Assembly (NCBI RefSeq): GCF_003112435.1
Contig: NZ_BDOQ01000002.1
Location: 124,001 to 188,000, forward strand
Reading direction: 5' to 3'
DNA from: Novimethylophilus kurashikiensis
Lineage (GTDB): Bacteria > Pseudomonadota > Gammaproteobacteria > Burkholderiales > Methylophilaceae
DNA: 64,000 bases
The notes under the pieces are model-generated. The model made no database searches and was not told where the DNA came from. It saw only the letters and a list, made by a program, of their open reading frames with translations. Position 1 is the stretch's first letter, and every line of letters begins with the position of its first letter. The translations under genes were made by a program, and so were the position numbers. Positions 25,587-35,509 of this stretch are shown in pieces.

Positions 25587-27749
25587 ATGTTGCAAAGTAA
25601 TCGAATGAGCTTGTCTTCGGCAGAGCGTGCGTGGCTGCCTTGGTTTGGCAAGACCGGAAAAATGAGCATGCGTTGGGCGTGCTACCTCAACCGCCGGCGT
25701 TACCCCGTACTGGAGCAGACTTTCGAGGGAATCGCCGATACGCGGGTGAAAATTCTTCAAGGTTGGGCTGCTCAACATTGGGAGTTCTTGGAAAACCTTG
25801 CGACCGAGGCGTTGAAGGATTTCCCGTCACTGGACCAAACGGCGTTTGCCAGCAAGCAATCCTCTTCGAGCGACTTCTCTGAGCTTTTCATCGTCAATAC
25901 CGAAGGCCAAGTCCTGGTCTCGACCTACGCCAAGCATATCGGTCAGCGAGATTTGCCTTCGGCCGCGCTTGCGGAAGGCCTGAAGGCCAAGTTCCTGCAT
26001 GGTCCCTACGTCGATCCGCAAACCGTGGCCATCGGGCCTTCTACATCGCGTTTTCACGATGCGGTGACGCTTATGTTCTACCTGCCGTTGCAGCAAAACG
26101 GCCAGGTTGTAGGTTGCCTGTGCGGCCGAGTGCCGAACGATGTGCTGGGTGATTTGATCCAGCGCGAGGCTGGGCACGTGTTCATCGAATCCGGGGACAA
26201 CTATTTGTTCATGGTCAAATCGATGTTCGATCCAGGTATCCAACCTGGTACGGCACTCTCTCGCTCGCGCTTCGAGGACAGCACCTTCAGCCTGGGCGAT
26301 AACCTCAAGCAGGGCGTGCGCACTGCTTACGGTACGGTCACGGTGAAGAATCACACCGAACTGGAGTTGATCTTCAACGATCCGGCGACGGGCCAGCTTC
26401 ATCCTGGTGTGCGCGAAACCATACGCAACGGACAGAACTTGTTTGTGACGTATCCCGGATACTCCGATTACCGCCATATTCCGGTGATAGGCAAGGGTAT
26501 TACCTTCAAGATGCCGGGCTCCAAGGATACCTGGGGCATGATGTGCGAGGCAGACCTGGAAGAGGCTTTTCGCTTCCGGTCGGTCAATTTCCGCATGCTG
26601 CGAGGCTATCTCACCATCGTGCTCGGCACTTGGCTTGCCAGCGTGGGGGTCGGTAGCTGGTTCGAGCTGAACCGGCTCCAGAACGAGCTGCTTAACCTCG
26701 GCCTATTGTGTTTTGGTACTTTGGCATTCTATCGCTTTGCATTAAGCCCGATGACGGATCGCTTGCGTCAGATGGCCAAGGTAATCCGCAGCCTGGCGGA
26801 AGGCGGGGGCAACCTGGCGCAGCGCTTCGAGCGATCATCGGCCGCGACCGACGAACCTTCGGTGATGGCACAATGGGTCAACAGCTTTATCGATACGCTG
26901 GACGGCACCGTGAGCCGGGTGGTGCTTGCGACGGAAGAGATGACGACCAACCAGCAGCAGATGCAGCAACGCAACCTGGAAGCTAGTAAAGCGACGTCAC
27001 AGGTGCTGAATGCGGTGCACGAGATTCTGGATTCTCTGCAAAAGCAGATGTCGGACATCGATACAGCTACTGCGACAACGACGGAAATCCGAGCTGCCAT
27101 GGAGCAAGCGGTCGAGAACAGTCGCAGGCAATTCGCCTTGGTGCAGGACCGTACGCAAGACATCCGGACCTCGATCGATCAATCCTCGCAGACCATTCGT
27201 CGCTTGAGCGACAGCACCGAGCAGATCGGTCGCATCGTCCAGGTCATCAACGAAATCGCCGACCAGACTAACCTGCTGGCGCTTAATGCGGCCATCGAAG
27301 CGGCACGGGCTGGGGAGGCGGGGCGCGGATTTGCCGTGGTCGCAGATGAGGTGCGCAAGCTGGCAGAGAGAACGAGCGGTGCCACTACTGAGATCGATCA
27401 GATGATCCAGACCGTGCAGGGACAGGCGCGCGAGGCTGTCAGCATCATGGAGCGGGGTAGCTCCGGGATGGAAGAAGGCTTACGGCTGGCTGAGGCTGCG
27501 GCATCCGACAACGGCGGTACGCATGAGATCTTGGAGCGTATGTTCAAACTCATCAACGACATCGCCCAAAGCGCCTATGCTTACGGCAATCGTGTTCAGG
27601 GCGTGGCCGAGGTGACGGAATCGATGCGATCTGCGCTGGATGAGCTTAATTCAAGCGTAACGAGGGCTCGTCAGACGTCGCAAAAGTTGAAGCGCCTGGC
27701 CGATCAGTTCCAGACTTCGCAATCGCAGCAAGATGCGCCTGCACTCTAG
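25587..27749 (+). CDS. Methyl-accepting chemotaxis protein with N-terminal sensor
   Basis: 720 residues. The first ~330 residues look like a PDC/Cache-type sensor ([33 protein letters not shown]) but have no preceding membrane helix. Two close hydrophobic segments follow (about 338-356 and 368-390), then a HAMP-like stretch ([10 protein letters not shown]...[17 protein letters not shown]), and the coiled-coil signalling domain with [20 protein letters not shown] and [18 protein letters not shown]. The topology therefore seems to put the sensor on the cytoplasmic side, as in Aer. No CheR-binding C-terminal pentapeptide is seen. The ATG at 25587 sits behind AAAGGAGTGGAG, so the 18 codons open upstream are not used. 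A sigma-54 element lies at 25479. Confidence 0.92.
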   Translation: MLQSNRMSLSSAERAWLPWFGKTGKMSMRWACYLNRRRYPVLEQTFEGIADTRVKILQGWAAQHWEFLENLATEALKDFPSLDQTAFASKQSSSSDFSELFIVNTEGQVLVSTYAKHIGQRDLPSAALAEGLKAKFLHGPYVDPQTVAIGPSTSRFHDAVTLMFYLPLQQNGQVVGCLCGRVPNDVLGDLIQREAGHVFIESGDNYLFMVKSMFDPGIQPGTALSRSRFEDSTFSLGDNLKQGVRTAYGTVTVKNHTELELIFNDPATGQLHPGVRETIRNGQNLFVTYPGYSDYRHIPVIGKGITFKMPGSKDTWGMMCEADLEEAFRFRSVNFRMLRGYLTIVLGTWLASVGVGSWFELNRLQNELLNLGLLCFGTLAFYRFALSPMTDRLRQMAKVIRSLAEGGGNLAQRFERSSAATDEPSVMAQWVNSFIDTLDGTVSRVVLATEEMTTNQQQMQQRNLEASKATSQVLNAVHEILDSLQKQMSDIDTATATTTEIRAAMEQAVENSRRQFALVQDRTQDIRTSIDQSSQTIRRLSDSTEQIGRIVQVINEIADQTNLLALNAAIEAARAGEAGRGFAVVADEVRKLAERTSGATTEIDQMIQTVQGQAREAVSIMERGSSGMEEGLRLAEAAASDNGGTHEILERMFKLINDIAQSAYAYGNRVQGVAEVTESMRSALDELNSSVTRARQTSQKLKRLADQFQTSQSQQDAPAL

Positions 27750-27759
27750 AAATGTTGGC

Positions 27760-28650
27760 TTACAGCGTTGGGGCCGGCAGAGCGCGAGCTTTTGGGATGT
27801 TTCTGAGACGCCAATTGGCAAGCGCCCATGGCCAGAGATCGCCCAGGTTGGCGCCGGCTAATTCCTGAGGCGGTTGCTGCTGCAGGAAGTCCAGGGCAAG
27901 CCAGAGTGCGCGCCCTGGAGAATCACCCTTCAAGGGGGCTGCAAGGGTTTGTTTGCTCAGTTTTTCGCCCTGCGCGTTAACGGCCAAAGGAATGTGCGCA
28001 TACATCGGATGTGGTAGCGACAGTAGCTGCTGGAGGTAAATCTGGCGCGGCGTTGAATCCAGCAAATCCGCACCGCGGACGACATGGGTGATACCTTGCT
28101 CTGCATCGTCGATGACTACTGCCAATTGATAGGCATACAAGCCATCGGCGCGCTTGAGAATGAAGTCGCCGATGTCGCGTTCGAGGATTTGTGATTGCGG
28201 ACCTTGAACGGCGTCCTCGAATGCAATTTCTTGCTGATTGGTCCTGACCCGCCAGGCGCGCATTTCGCGTCCTCCTAAGCCGTGGCGGCACGTTCCGGGG
28301 TATACAGGCCCTTCGATTCCAGGTAACGCCGAGTCGGCGATTTCCTTGCGAGTGCAGGCGCAAGGGTAGAGCGATTCCAGTGAGACGAGCTTTGCAAGGG
28401 CCGCCTCGTAAAATTCACTACGGCGGCTCTGGTACAACACCGGACCGTCCCATTCCAGTCCGTAGGTCTCCAGTGTTCGCAAAATAGAATCGGCCGCCCC
28501 CGGCTGCTCTCGCGGCGGGTCGAGGTCTTCCATGCGAACGATCCATTCGCCTCCGCAACTGCGGGCGTCCAGATAGCTTGCTACTGCGGCAACGAGAGAG
28601 CCGAAGTGCAGGGGGCCGGTAGGTGACGGGGCGAAGCGTCCTCGAAACAT
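27760..28650 (-). CDS. gluQ: Glutamyl-Q tRNA(Asp) synthetase
   Basis: 296 residues. A truncated glutamyl-tRNA synthetase paralogue that attaches Glu to queuosine of tRNA(Asp). The class I start is RGRFAPSPTGPLHFGSLVAA (HIGH-like HFGS), and the KMSKS-like loop is GEKLSKQT. Zinc-site cysteines occur in YPCACTRKE and YPGTCRHG. The anticodon-binding half of a true GltX is absent, as expected. ATG at 28650 follows the stop of the DUF3301-like gene by one base, so the pair is coupled. Confidence 0.95.
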   Translation of the reverse strand: MFRGRFAPSPTGPLHFGSLVAAVASYLDARSCGGEWIVRMEDLDPPREQPGAADSILRTLETYGLEWDGPVLYQSRRSEFYEAALAKLVSLESLYPCACTRKEIADSALPGIEGPVYPGTCRHGLGGREMRAWRVRTNQQEIAFEDAVQGPQSQILERDIGDFILKRADGLYAYQLAVVIDDAEQGITHVVRGADLLDSTPRQIYLQQLLSLPHPMYAHIPLAVNAQGEKLSKQTLAAPLKGDSPGRALWLALDFLQQQPPQELAGANLGDLWPWALANWRLRNIPKARALPAPTL

Positions 28651-28651
28651 C

Positions 28652-29020
28652 TCAATCCCTGTGGGGCGGGATGTACAGCGCTTCGATGTGCTTGCCTAGG
28701 AGGATGATACGGCACGGAAGCCGATCGGTGCCGGTATCGCTGACTTCGAAATGATAGGTGCGTTTAAAGCGCATACGTCCGTCGGCATCGCGGGCAGCCC
28801 AGAGCTTGGCAAAGGCTACCGTATCGTCGAGGAATTGCAGCCCGTAGCGATCAGCCGCTTGCTTGCCTGCTGCGACGGCTACATCGCGGGCATGCAGGCT
28901 GTCGAGCCAAAACCAGGCGGCGGCCAAGGCCGTAATGAGCAATGAGAGTTCCAAATCAGGCAGCAGGTTTTGCGGGTGGTGATGTTTCAGTGGAGGGCGC
29001 TTCTTCCTCTTCCGGTTCAT
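28652..29020 (-). CDS. DUF3301-like small membrane-anchored protein
   Basis: 122 residues from the ATG at 29020. One hydrophobic segment is followed by WFWLDSLHARDVAVAAGKQA and a C-terminal part with VAFAKLW, RTYHFEVSDTGTDR and GKHIEALYIPPHRD, which match DUF3301 proteins of unknown function. The start is doubtful. This ATG overlaps the 3' end of pilU by 65 bases, and the basic, His-rich N-terminus may just be pilU read in another frame. A TTG at 28954, directly after the pilU stop, would give a protein beginning at the hydrophobic segment. It sits between pilU and gluQ in the same direction. Confidence 0.65.
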   Translation of the reverse strand: MNRKRKKRPPLKHHHPQNLLPDLELSLLITALAAAWFWLDSLHARDVAVAAGKQAADRYGLQFLDDTVAFAKLWAARDADGRMRFKRTYHFEVSDTGTDRLPCRIILLGKHIEALYIPPHRD

Positions 29021-30155
29021 CCTCGTGGAGCGAGAGATGCGCGATGCGATCGGAGGCATCTTGCACCTTCGAAGTCTTGCTGTGCAACTTGAACTTGAGG
29101 CGCAGCTCGTTTATCGAGTCGGCATTGCGCAAGGCGTCGTCCTCTGTGATGCGACCTTCCTCGGCCAAATTGAAGAGCGCTTGGTCGAAGGTCTGCATGC
29201 CCAACTCGACCGATTTCGCCATAGCCTCCTTGACCATGTTGGTCTCGCCCTTAAGGATGAGGTCGGCCACCAGTGGCGAATTAAGCAGGATTTCGATAGC
29301 CGCGCACCGACCCCCGCCCTTCTTGGGCACCAGCCGCTGCGAGACGAAGGCGCGCAGGTTGAGCGACAGGTCCATGTGCAGCTGGGCGTGCCGTTCTTCT
29401 GGAAAGAAGTTGATGATGCGATCGATCGCCTGGTTTGCGCTGTTGGCATGCAGTGTAGCCATGCACAAATGGCCGGTTTCGGCGAAATTGAGTGCGAATT
29501 CCATGGTTTCGCGGTCACGGATTTCGCCGATCAGAATTACGTCCGGCGCTTGACGCAAGGTGTTTTTGAGTGCGGGGAACCAGTCCAATGTGTCGCGCCC
29601 GACTTCGCGGTGCGTGATAAGGCAGTTTTTGCTGCTGTGAACGTATTCGACCGGATCTTCGATAGTGATGATGTGGCCGTAGGAGTGCTCGTTCCGATAA
29701 TCGATCAGAGCCGCCAGCGTTGTCGATTTGCCTGAGCCGGTGCCACCGACGAGGATGATGAGGCCGCGCTTGGTCATCATGACCTCTTTCAACTGCTGAG
29801 GCAGGCCCAGCTCGTCGAAATTTGGAATTTTGGTGGTGATCGTACGCAACACCATGCCGACGTTTTCTTGCTGGACGAATACATTCACCCGAAAACGGCC
29901 GATTTCCTTGGGCCAGATGGCAAAGTTACATTCTTTTTCCTGCTCGAACTGGTTACGCTGCTTTTCGTTCATCAGCGCATAGGCAAAGCTTTTGGTGTGT
30001 ACGCCGGTGAGCTTTTGCGGGGCTACGGGAGTCATCTTGCCGTCGATTTTCATCGACGGCGGAAAATCGGCCGAGATGAACAAGTCGGAGGCTTTTCTAT
30101 CGAGCATCATGCGCAGCAAGCCGTGCATGTAAGCGAGTGCCTGGTCGTTGTTCAT
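28956..30155 (-). CDS. pilU: Type IV pilus retraction ATPase PilU
   Basis: 399 residues. PilT/PilU ATPases depolymerise type IV pili for twitching. The sequence has Walker A GGTGSGKST, the Asp box IIGEIRDRE (here LIGEIRDRETMEFAL), the His box LCMATLHANSANQAIDRI and a Walker B-like ITIEDPVEYVH. The NFFPEERHAQLHMDLSLNL stretch and the N-terminus LRMMLDRKASDLFISADFPPS favour PilU over PilT. The C-terminus is acidic and proline-rich. AAAAGGA precedes the ATG. No pilT lies next to it in this window; it follows the EAL/HDOD gene by 12 bases. Confidence 0.93.
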   Translation of the reverse strand: MNNDQALAYMHGLLRMMLDRKASDLFISADFPPSMKIDGKMTPVAPQKLTGVHTKSFAYALMNEKQRNQFEQEKECNFAIWPKEIGRFRVNVFVQQENVGMVLRTITTKIPNFDELGLPQQLKEVMMTKRGLIILVGGTGSGKSTTLAALIDYRNEHSYGHIITIEDPVEYVHSSKNCLITHREVGRDTLDWFPALKNTLRQAPDVILIGEIRDRETMEFALNFAETGHLCMATLHANSANQAIDRIINFFPEERHAQLHMDLSLNLRAFVSQRLVPKKGGGRCAAIEILLNSPLVADLILKGETNMVKEAMAKSVELGMQTFDQALFNLAEEGRITEDDALRNADSINELRLKFKLHSKTSKVQDASDRIAHLSLHEDEPEEEEAPSTETSPPAKPAA

Positions 30156-30167
30156 GGGGAAATCCTT

Positions 30168-31382
30168 TTAAATGCCCAGTCCTTCAGTCCAGGACAGCGC
30201 CTCGATATGGCACTTGTTAACGAGTTCCGGATCCATAATCAACGAATCCGCCAGCGTGCGGATTTTATCTACATCGGCGCCTTCACAGGCTTCTGCCAAT
30301 TGCAGAAATGGACCATAAACGCCGGTATGCTGCAGCAGGGCCTCTGTGACGGCTTCTGGGAGGTTGAGCTTGTCCAGCGCCTGATCCATGGGCATTTCCA
30401 GCATGGCATCGAGCAGGGAAAACACACCCACGATGAATAGGTCTTCGCGCTCCTTTTTGCTTAGGTATCCAGCACCCAGCAGTTCGGTCAAACGTCCGCG
30501 AGTGATTGCAGTCTTCATCAGGGCCGGCGGAGCTGAATTCTCACCAGCCGTGACCATGAGCAGCGTCAGCCACCGGTAGAGCTGATCGTAACCCAGGATG
30601 GTAATGGCGTGGCGAATCGATTGAATTTCGCTCGACAGGCCGAACCCCACGGAGTTGATATAGCGCAGCAGCTTGAAGGAGAGGGCTACATCGTGCTTGA
30701 AGGCGAGTTCGATTTCCTTGATCTCGGCTTTTCTCGACACCATGTTGAGGATTTCGAGCACCACTGCGTATGCGGGATGGATGACCTTGGCCGTGAGGGT
30801 TTCAGGGTGAGCGAAATAAAAGCCCTGGAACAACTTGAAACCGGTTTTTTTACAGGCATCGAAATCGTGGCGGCTTTCGACGTTTTCTGCGATGACCTTG
30901 ATACTTCGCCCTTGTAGTTTCCCAAACAGGGCCAGAGTTTTATCCAGACCCAACTTTGCAATATTGAGCTTGATGTAATCGGCATGCGGCAACAAGGACA
31001 ATAATCCCTGATCCTCAATCGTAGCGAGAGAAACGCCGAATCCTTTGCCGCGCAGTTCCGCAATTCGTTGGATCAAGGCCTCATCTACGGTCAAACCAGG
31101 CATCAGTTCCAACACGATGCGTTTGGCGGGCAGGAGTTCGATGAACTCGCCCATCAGTACTTCACCGTTAATGTTGATAAAGGCCTGCTTGTCCCCCAAC
31201 AACCATTGGGTGCCCATGTCGTTGAGCGTGTTGACAAGAATTTGCGTGCACGAACGAACGTCATTCTCGATGACGTTCGTGTCGGTATTGGCGTTGTGGC
31301 GGAACAGCAACTCGTAGGCGACGATCTGCTGTTCAGCGTTGAGAATAGGCTGGCGCCCGATAAAGGCCTGGTTATCCTGCAT
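30168..31382 (-). CDS. EAL/HDOD (YuxH-type) signalling protein with degenerate EAL
   Basis: 404 residues. The N-terminal half (about 1-200) is an EAL fold without catalytic residues: the EAL triplet reads ELL in VAYELLFRH, and the DDFG loop is replaced by ATIEDQG. It is unlikely to hydrolyse c-di-GMP. The C-terminal half (about 200-390) is an HDOD domain (VVLEILNMVSRK, LSFKLLRYINSVGFG, ILGYDQLYRWLTLLM). Family members act as protein-interaction or c-di-GMP-binding regulators. It is the distal gene of the minus-strand chemotaxis block, 31 bases after cheA and just before pilU, which suggests a link between chemotaxis, c-di-GMP and pili. Confidence 0.9.
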   Translation of the reverse strand: MQDNQAFIGRQPILNAEQQIVAYELLFRHNANTDTNVIENDVRSCTQILVNTLNDMGTQWLLGDKQAFININGEVLMGEFIELLPAKRIVLELMPGLTVDEALIQRIAELRGKGFGVSLATIEDQGLLSLLPHADYIKLNIAKLGLDKTLALFGKLQGRSIKVIAENVESRHDFDACKKTGFKLFQGFYFAHPETLTAKVIHPAYAVVLEILNMVSRKAEIKEIELAFKHDVALSFKLLRYINSVGFGLSSEIQSIRHAITILGYDQLYRWLTLLMVTAGENSAPPALMKTAITRGRLTELLGAGYLSKKEREDLFIVGVFSLLDAMLEMPMDQALDKLNLPEAVTEALLQHTGVYGPFLQLAEACEGADVDKIRTLADSLIMDPELVNKCHIEALSWTEGLGI

Positions 31383-31413
31383 TAATTTAGTTTGTTATCT
31401 GCGGTGTCTAGGG

Positions 31414-33309
31414 TCAGGCGAAGAGGGCAGCCTGCGTATCCTGGGTTTGCATGCGAAGCAGCTCATCCATGTCGAGTACCAGGACGATGGCTCCGTCGCC
31501 AGTCAGGGTGGCGCCGGCGATGCCTCTTGGCTTGATGTCGAGCAGGGATTTGATCACCACATCGGCCTGGCCGATGAAGCTGTCGATCGCCATGATGAAG
31601 GTGCTATCGCCGGTTTGCATGAGCACGCCGAATGCCGGCACGGTCGTCTGCTGCCAGCCGATGAGGCTGGCGAGGGTACGGATGGGCAATACTTCTTCTC
31701 GCACCACCATGGTCGCTTTGCCGGAAACGCGCTGTACGTCTTCCGGACGAATGGGAATAATCTCGCGTACCATCGACAAGGGCACGGCAAAAGGCTGTTC
31801 GCCCAGGCGCACCATAAGCACGGGTAGGATGGCTAGCGTGAGCGGCAGCAGAATACGGAAGCTTGTGCCTTGTCCGACTACGGAAGTGACATCCACGCGG
31901 CCGTTGAGTCGCTGAATGTTGGTTTTCACCACATCCATGCCGACGCCGCGACCTGAAACATCGGAAATCTGATCCTTGGTCGAGAAACCCGGCAGGAAGA
32001 TCAATTGCAGGCTTTGGCGCTCGTCCAGCGAATTGGCGGTTTCGGCGTCGATCAAGCCCTTTTCCATGGCTTTCCCACGGATGACATCGGGACGGATACC
32101 TCGACCGTCATCGGAAATCTCGATGACAATGTGGTCGCCAATCTGCTCGGCGGAAAGATGAATCAAGCTCTTGGCTGATTTCCCGGCAAGCTGACGCTCT
32201 TCGGGACTATCGACACCATGGTCCACAGCATTACGAATGAGGTGAACGAGCGGATCGTTCAAGTCCTCGATCATGGTCTTGTCGATTTCGGTATCTTCAC
32301 CCGACAACACCAGTTCCACATCCTTGCCCAGTTGGCGTGCGAGGTCGCGTGCCAAGCGAGGGTATTTCTGGAACAGACGACCGATGGGCTGCATGCGCGT
32401 CTTCATGACAGCGTTTTGCAGGTCGCCCACGAGCAAATCGAGCTGACTGACGGCTTCGTCGAGGTCCTTGATGCTATCGTGGTCAATCTTGCCTTGCATC
32501 ATCGCAGTGCGGATGCAGGTCAGGCGGTTCTTGGTCAGGCCGATTTCGCCGGAAAGGTTCAGCACCTGGTCGAGGCGTGCCGTATCGACGCGGATGGAGG
32601 TGTCCTTTGATGCGGCAACAGCTGCGGGCGAGGTGGCCGTCTTGGGGGCCGTGCGAGCCGGAGTAATGGAAGCGCCTACGGGCGTCGTCGAGTCGGCTGC
32701 TGCGCCTGCAAGGGGATGACTGGGCGCGGCCGCTGGGGCTGCCGTAGCGGCTGGAGCCGGTGCGGTGCCAAGCAATCCATGATACATACCTGTCCAATCC
32801 GGACCCTCTGCGGCATTAGACGGTTCTGCTGCTACAGCAGCAGAAGGCGCCAGGATAGACTGGGACAAGCCGGGTGCGGCGGGAGCTGGCGCGGCCGTTG
32901 CAAGAGCAGGCATCGCTTCACCTGAAAGAACAGCGTCCAAGGAAGCCAGAATGGCAGGGTCTGCTGGCGAGGGCTGACGATTTTGCGAGAGCTCGCCAAA
33001 CATTTCACGTACGATTGCTGTGGCGGCGAGGATCACGTCCATGATGCCTGGGTTGAGCTTAAGCTCGCCGTTTCGTAGCTTGTCAAACAGATTTTCGGTG
33101 CGGTGACAAAGCGCGACCATTTCATTCGCATTGAGGAAGCCTGCGCCGCCCTTGATGGTATGGAATCCACGGAAAATCTCGTTCAGGAGATCGTGGTCTT
33201 CCGGATGTTTTTCCAATTCCACCAGTTTGTTATCGACGCCTGCAAGCAGGTCGGAAGCTTCCGTCAGGAAATCTTGCAGCATGTCTTCCATGCCGGCGAA
33301 GTCACTCAT
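31414..33309 (-). CDS. cheA: Chemotaxis histidine kinase CheA
   Basis: 631 residues. The P1 Hpt domain carries the phospho-accepting His50 in RGFHTIKGGAGFL. A long Ala/Pro-rich linker (about 130-235) takes the place where P2 would be, and no clear P2 fold is seen. Dimerisation, the HATPase (LIRNAVDHGVDSPEER, DDGRGI, GRGVGMDVVKTN) and the C-terminal CheW-like P5 domain follow. CheA phosphorylates CheY and the receiver domains of CheV. An AAGGAAAG site precedes the ATG. It lies in the run cheV-cheV-cheY-cheZ-cheA; cheW, cheR and cheB are not in the window. Confidence 0.95.
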   Translation of the reverse strand: MSDFAGMEDMLQDFLTEASDLLAGVDNKLVELEKHPEDHDLLNEIFRGFHTIKGGAGFLNANEMVALCHRTENLFDKLRNGELKLNPGIMDVILAATAIVREMFGELSQNRQPSPADPAILASLDAVLSGEAMPALATAAPAPAAPGLSQSILAPSAAVAAEPSNAAEGPDWTGMYHGLLGTAPAPAATAAPAAAPSHPLAGAAADSTTPVGASITPARTAPKTATSPAAVAASKDTSIRVDTARLDQVLNLSGEIGLTKNRLTCIRTAMMQGKIDHDSIKDLDEAVSQLDLLVGDLQNAVMKTRMQPIGRLFQKYPRLARDLARQLGKDVELVLSGEDTEIDKTMIEDLNDPLVHLIRNAVDHGVDSPEERQLAGKSAKSLIHLSAEQIGDHIVIEISDDGRGIRPDVIRGKAMEKGLIDAETANSLDERQSLQLIFLPGFSTKDQISDVSGRGVGMDVVKTNIQRLNGRVDVTSVVGQGTSFRILLPLTLAILPVLMVRLGEQPFAVPLSMVREIIPIRPEDVQRVSGKATMVVREEVLPIRTLASLIGWQQTTVPAFGVLMQTGDSTFIMAIDSFIGQADVVIKSLLDIKPRGIAGATLTGDGAIVLVLDMDELLRMQTQDTQAALFA

Positions 33310-33358
33310 GGTCTTTCCTTAAACGACAAGTCAGTCATTGTTATTAATGGTTGGTATC

Positions 33359-34120
33359 TTAGAAGCCTAGGCTTTCCAGCAATTCGTCCACTTGGTTTTG
33401 GCTCGTGACGATATCGCTTCGGCCTTCTGCATTGACCACAGGGCCGTTCAGCAAGCTGTCGCCCATTTCGCGTTTTTTCTCTTCTGATGCGCTGGCGATC
33501 AACATTTGCAGGAGCTGGTTTTCCAGCTGCTGCACTGTTTCTGCAAGTTTTTTGATCACCTGACCGGTTAAGTCCTGGTAGTCCTGGGCCATGACGATGT
33601 CCATCAGTTGGGCATTTGTGGCCTTAGTCTTGAGCGGAACATCCTGCAGGTGTTCGCGGGTTTGACCCACCAGTTGCTTGAACTCATCGATATTGAGCTG
33701 GCCGCTCATCATCTGATCCCAACGGGTAGACAGATGTTTCGCGTTGGTTTCCAGCGCTTCTTGTAGCGGCTTGGCGTTTTCTGTGGCGTTTAGCGTCTTG
33801 ACGGCTGCTTGTTCCGTCAACGTGGAGATGTAGTTGAGGCGATCGCGAGCATCGGGCATCTTGCCGACAGCTTTTTCGATCGAGCGGTCATATCCCAGTT
33901 CACGCAACGTGTCGTGTAGCTTTCTCGTCAGATGCCCCACTTGGGCATAAACGTCTGTGCTGTCGCTGACCGGTGCTGCAGCAACCGCAGTTATTGCGGG
34001 CTCTGCTTGAACAGGCGCTTCTGCCTTAGGCGGCGGCGGTTCCGGCGTTGGTTCGTTAGCGCCGATGATGCTGTCAAACAGCGCTTCGAGTTCTGGTGTA
34101 TCCCCTGATTCCGTGCTCAC
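33359..34120 (-). CDS. cheZ: CheY-P phosphatase CheZ
   Basis: 253 residues. CheZ speeds dephosphorylation of CheY. The helical hairpin carries the catalytic region AQDYQDLTGQVIKK, with the Asp and Gln expected in CheZ. The far C-terminus QNQVDELLESLGF matches the CheY-binding helix. The N-terminus is Pro/Ala-rich. The start is a GTG at 34120 behind GAGGAGC with about 7 bases between. The frame is open a further 28 codons into cheY, but that stretch overlaps cheY coding and is unlikely. It is 10 bases after cheY. Confidence 0.94.
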   Translation of the reverse strand: MSTESGDTPELEALFDSIIGANEPTPEPPPPKAEAPVQAEPAITAVAAAPVSDSTDVYAQVGHLTRKLHDTLRELGYDRSIEKAVGKMPDARDRLNYISTLTEQAAVKTLNATENAKPLQEALETNAKHLSTRWDQMMSGQLNIDEFKQLVGQTREHLQDVPLKTKATNAQLMDIVMAQDYQDLTGQVIKKLAETVQQLENQLLQMLIASASEEKKREMGDSLLNGPVVNAEGRSDIVTSQNQVDELLESLGF

Positions 34121-34130
34121 TATTTGCTCC

Positions 34131-34520
34131 TCAAATGCCCAGTTTTTCGAAAATCTTATTGAGCTTTTCTTCCAGGGTCGCTGCCGTAAACGGCTTGACC
34201 ACATAGCCGTTAGCTCCGGCTTGTGCAGCAGCGATGATGTTTTCTTTCTTGGCTTCGGCAGTCACCATCATGACAGGCAAATGCTTCAATTCAGCATCGG
34301 CGCGGATCGCCTTCAGCAACTCGATCCCGGTCATATTGGGCATGTTCCAGTCGCTGACGACGAATTCGAAATTGCCGCCTTTCAGCTTGGTGAGGGCAAC
34401 TGCACCGTCTTCTGCTTCATCGACGTTGGTGAAGCCGAGTTCCTTGAGCAGGTTGCGAACGATTCGGCGCATGGTTGAGAAGTCGTCCACCACCAGGAAT
34501 TTCATATTTTTGTCAGGCAT
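34131..34520 (-). CDS. cheY: Chemotaxis response regulator CheY
   Basis: 129-residue single receiver domain that binds the flagellar switch when phosphorylated. The acid pocket is Asp12-Asp13, the phosphorylation site Asp57 in [12 protein letters not shown], the switch Thr87 and Lys109 in VVKPF. Numbering and sequence are very close to enterobacterial CheY. ATG at 34520 has GGAG upstream. It precedes cheZ in the operon. Confidence 0.97.
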   Translation of the reverse strand: MPDKNMKFLVVDDFSTMRRIVRNLLKELGFTNVDEAEDGAVALTKLKGGNFEFVVSDWNMPNMTGIELLKAIRADAELKHLPVMMVTAEAKKENIIAAAQAGANGYVVKPFTAATLEEKLNKIFEKLGI

Positions 34521-34558
34521 TAAGTTGCTCCGTGACGATCTCTAAACTTGAACAATAA

Positions 34559-35488
34559 TTAAACCAGCAACGGGCGTAGCGTGTCGACCAGGATGAGCGG
34601 GTCGAATTTGGCCACGTAAGTATCAACGCCGGCCTGCATCCCCATATTGCGATTGGCTTGCGATGAGAGCGACGAGTGCATGACTACGGGAATTCCCTCG
34701 AAGCGGCGATCGCTCTTGATATTCTTTGTAAGCACATAGCCGTCCATTTCCGGCATTTCCGCGTCAGTTAAAATCAATCGCAAAGTCTGGTGTAAGGGAC
34801 GGCCGTCTTGCTGTGCGCGGGCTGCGAGGGATTTCAGTTTTTCCCAGGCTTCGTGACCATTACTAGCTTGTTGGTGCTTGACGCCCAATCGATCCAGTAC
34901 ACCCACAATGGCTTTGCGCGCTACCGAGGAGTCATCAGTGAAGAAAATGAAGCGCTCGTCATCGGATTCAAGTGCTGCGATTTCGGGGATGACCTCTTCC
35001 CCAATGGCAGATGCCAGCAGTTGCTCTACGTCTAGAATGGATACCAGGCGTCCGTCAGGCAATTCTGTAATGGCGGTAATGATGCCTTCGTTGCCGCCCA
35101 GCATGTTTTGCGGAGGCTTTACCTTATCCCAGTCGACTCGAATGATGCGGTCTACGCTATCCACCAGGAAACCCTGTGTGTGACGGCTGAATTCAGTCAC
35201 GATCAGCGTAGCGTTGGTGCACTTGTGATCATTACCCAACCTAATGAAGTTGGTGAGGGATATTACCGGGATGATGTTGCCACGCAATGAAATGAATCCC
35301 TCAACACCTGCCGGTACGTTGGGTGTTTTTGTGATGTATGGCGTGTGCGTGACTTCACGGACCTTGAATACATTGATGCCGAAGATTTCGTGTGTTCCCA
35401 GCGAGAACAGCAGGATCTCCATTTTATTGGAGCCTGCAAGCTTGGTGCGGGCATCCACATCGTCCAGAAGTGAGTTTTGTTCTGACAT
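34559..35488 (-). CDS. cheV: CheV chemotaxis coupling protein (second of two)
   Basis: 309 residues. A CheW-like domain (about 20-165, KMEILLFSLGTHEIFGINVFK, GFISLRGNIIPVISL) is fused to a receiver domain (about 185-305, FFTDDSSVARKAI, LILTDAEMPEMDGYVL). CheV couples receptors to CheA and its phosphorylation tunes adaptation. It is a tandem paralogue of the gene just upstream (21 bases apart), with clear but incomplete similarity, so the duplication is not recent. Confidence 0.94.
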   Translation of the reverse strand: MSEQNSLLDDVDARTKLAGSNKMEILLFSLGTHEIFGINVFKVREVTHTPYITKTPNVPAGVEGFISLRGNIIPVISLTNFIRLGNDHKCTNATLIVTEFSRHTQGFLVDSVDRIIRVDWDKVKPPQNMLGGNEGIITAITELPDGRLVSILDVEQLLASAIGEEVIPEIAALESDDERFIFFTDDSSVARKAIVGVLDRLGVKHQQASNGHEAWEKLKSLAARAQQDGRPLHQTLRLILTDAEMPEMDGYVLTKNIKSDRRFEGIPVVMHSSLSSQANRNMGMQAGVDTYVAKFDPLILVDTLRPLLV

Positions 35489-35509
35489 GGGCTCGTTTCT
35501 CCCAGAGAC

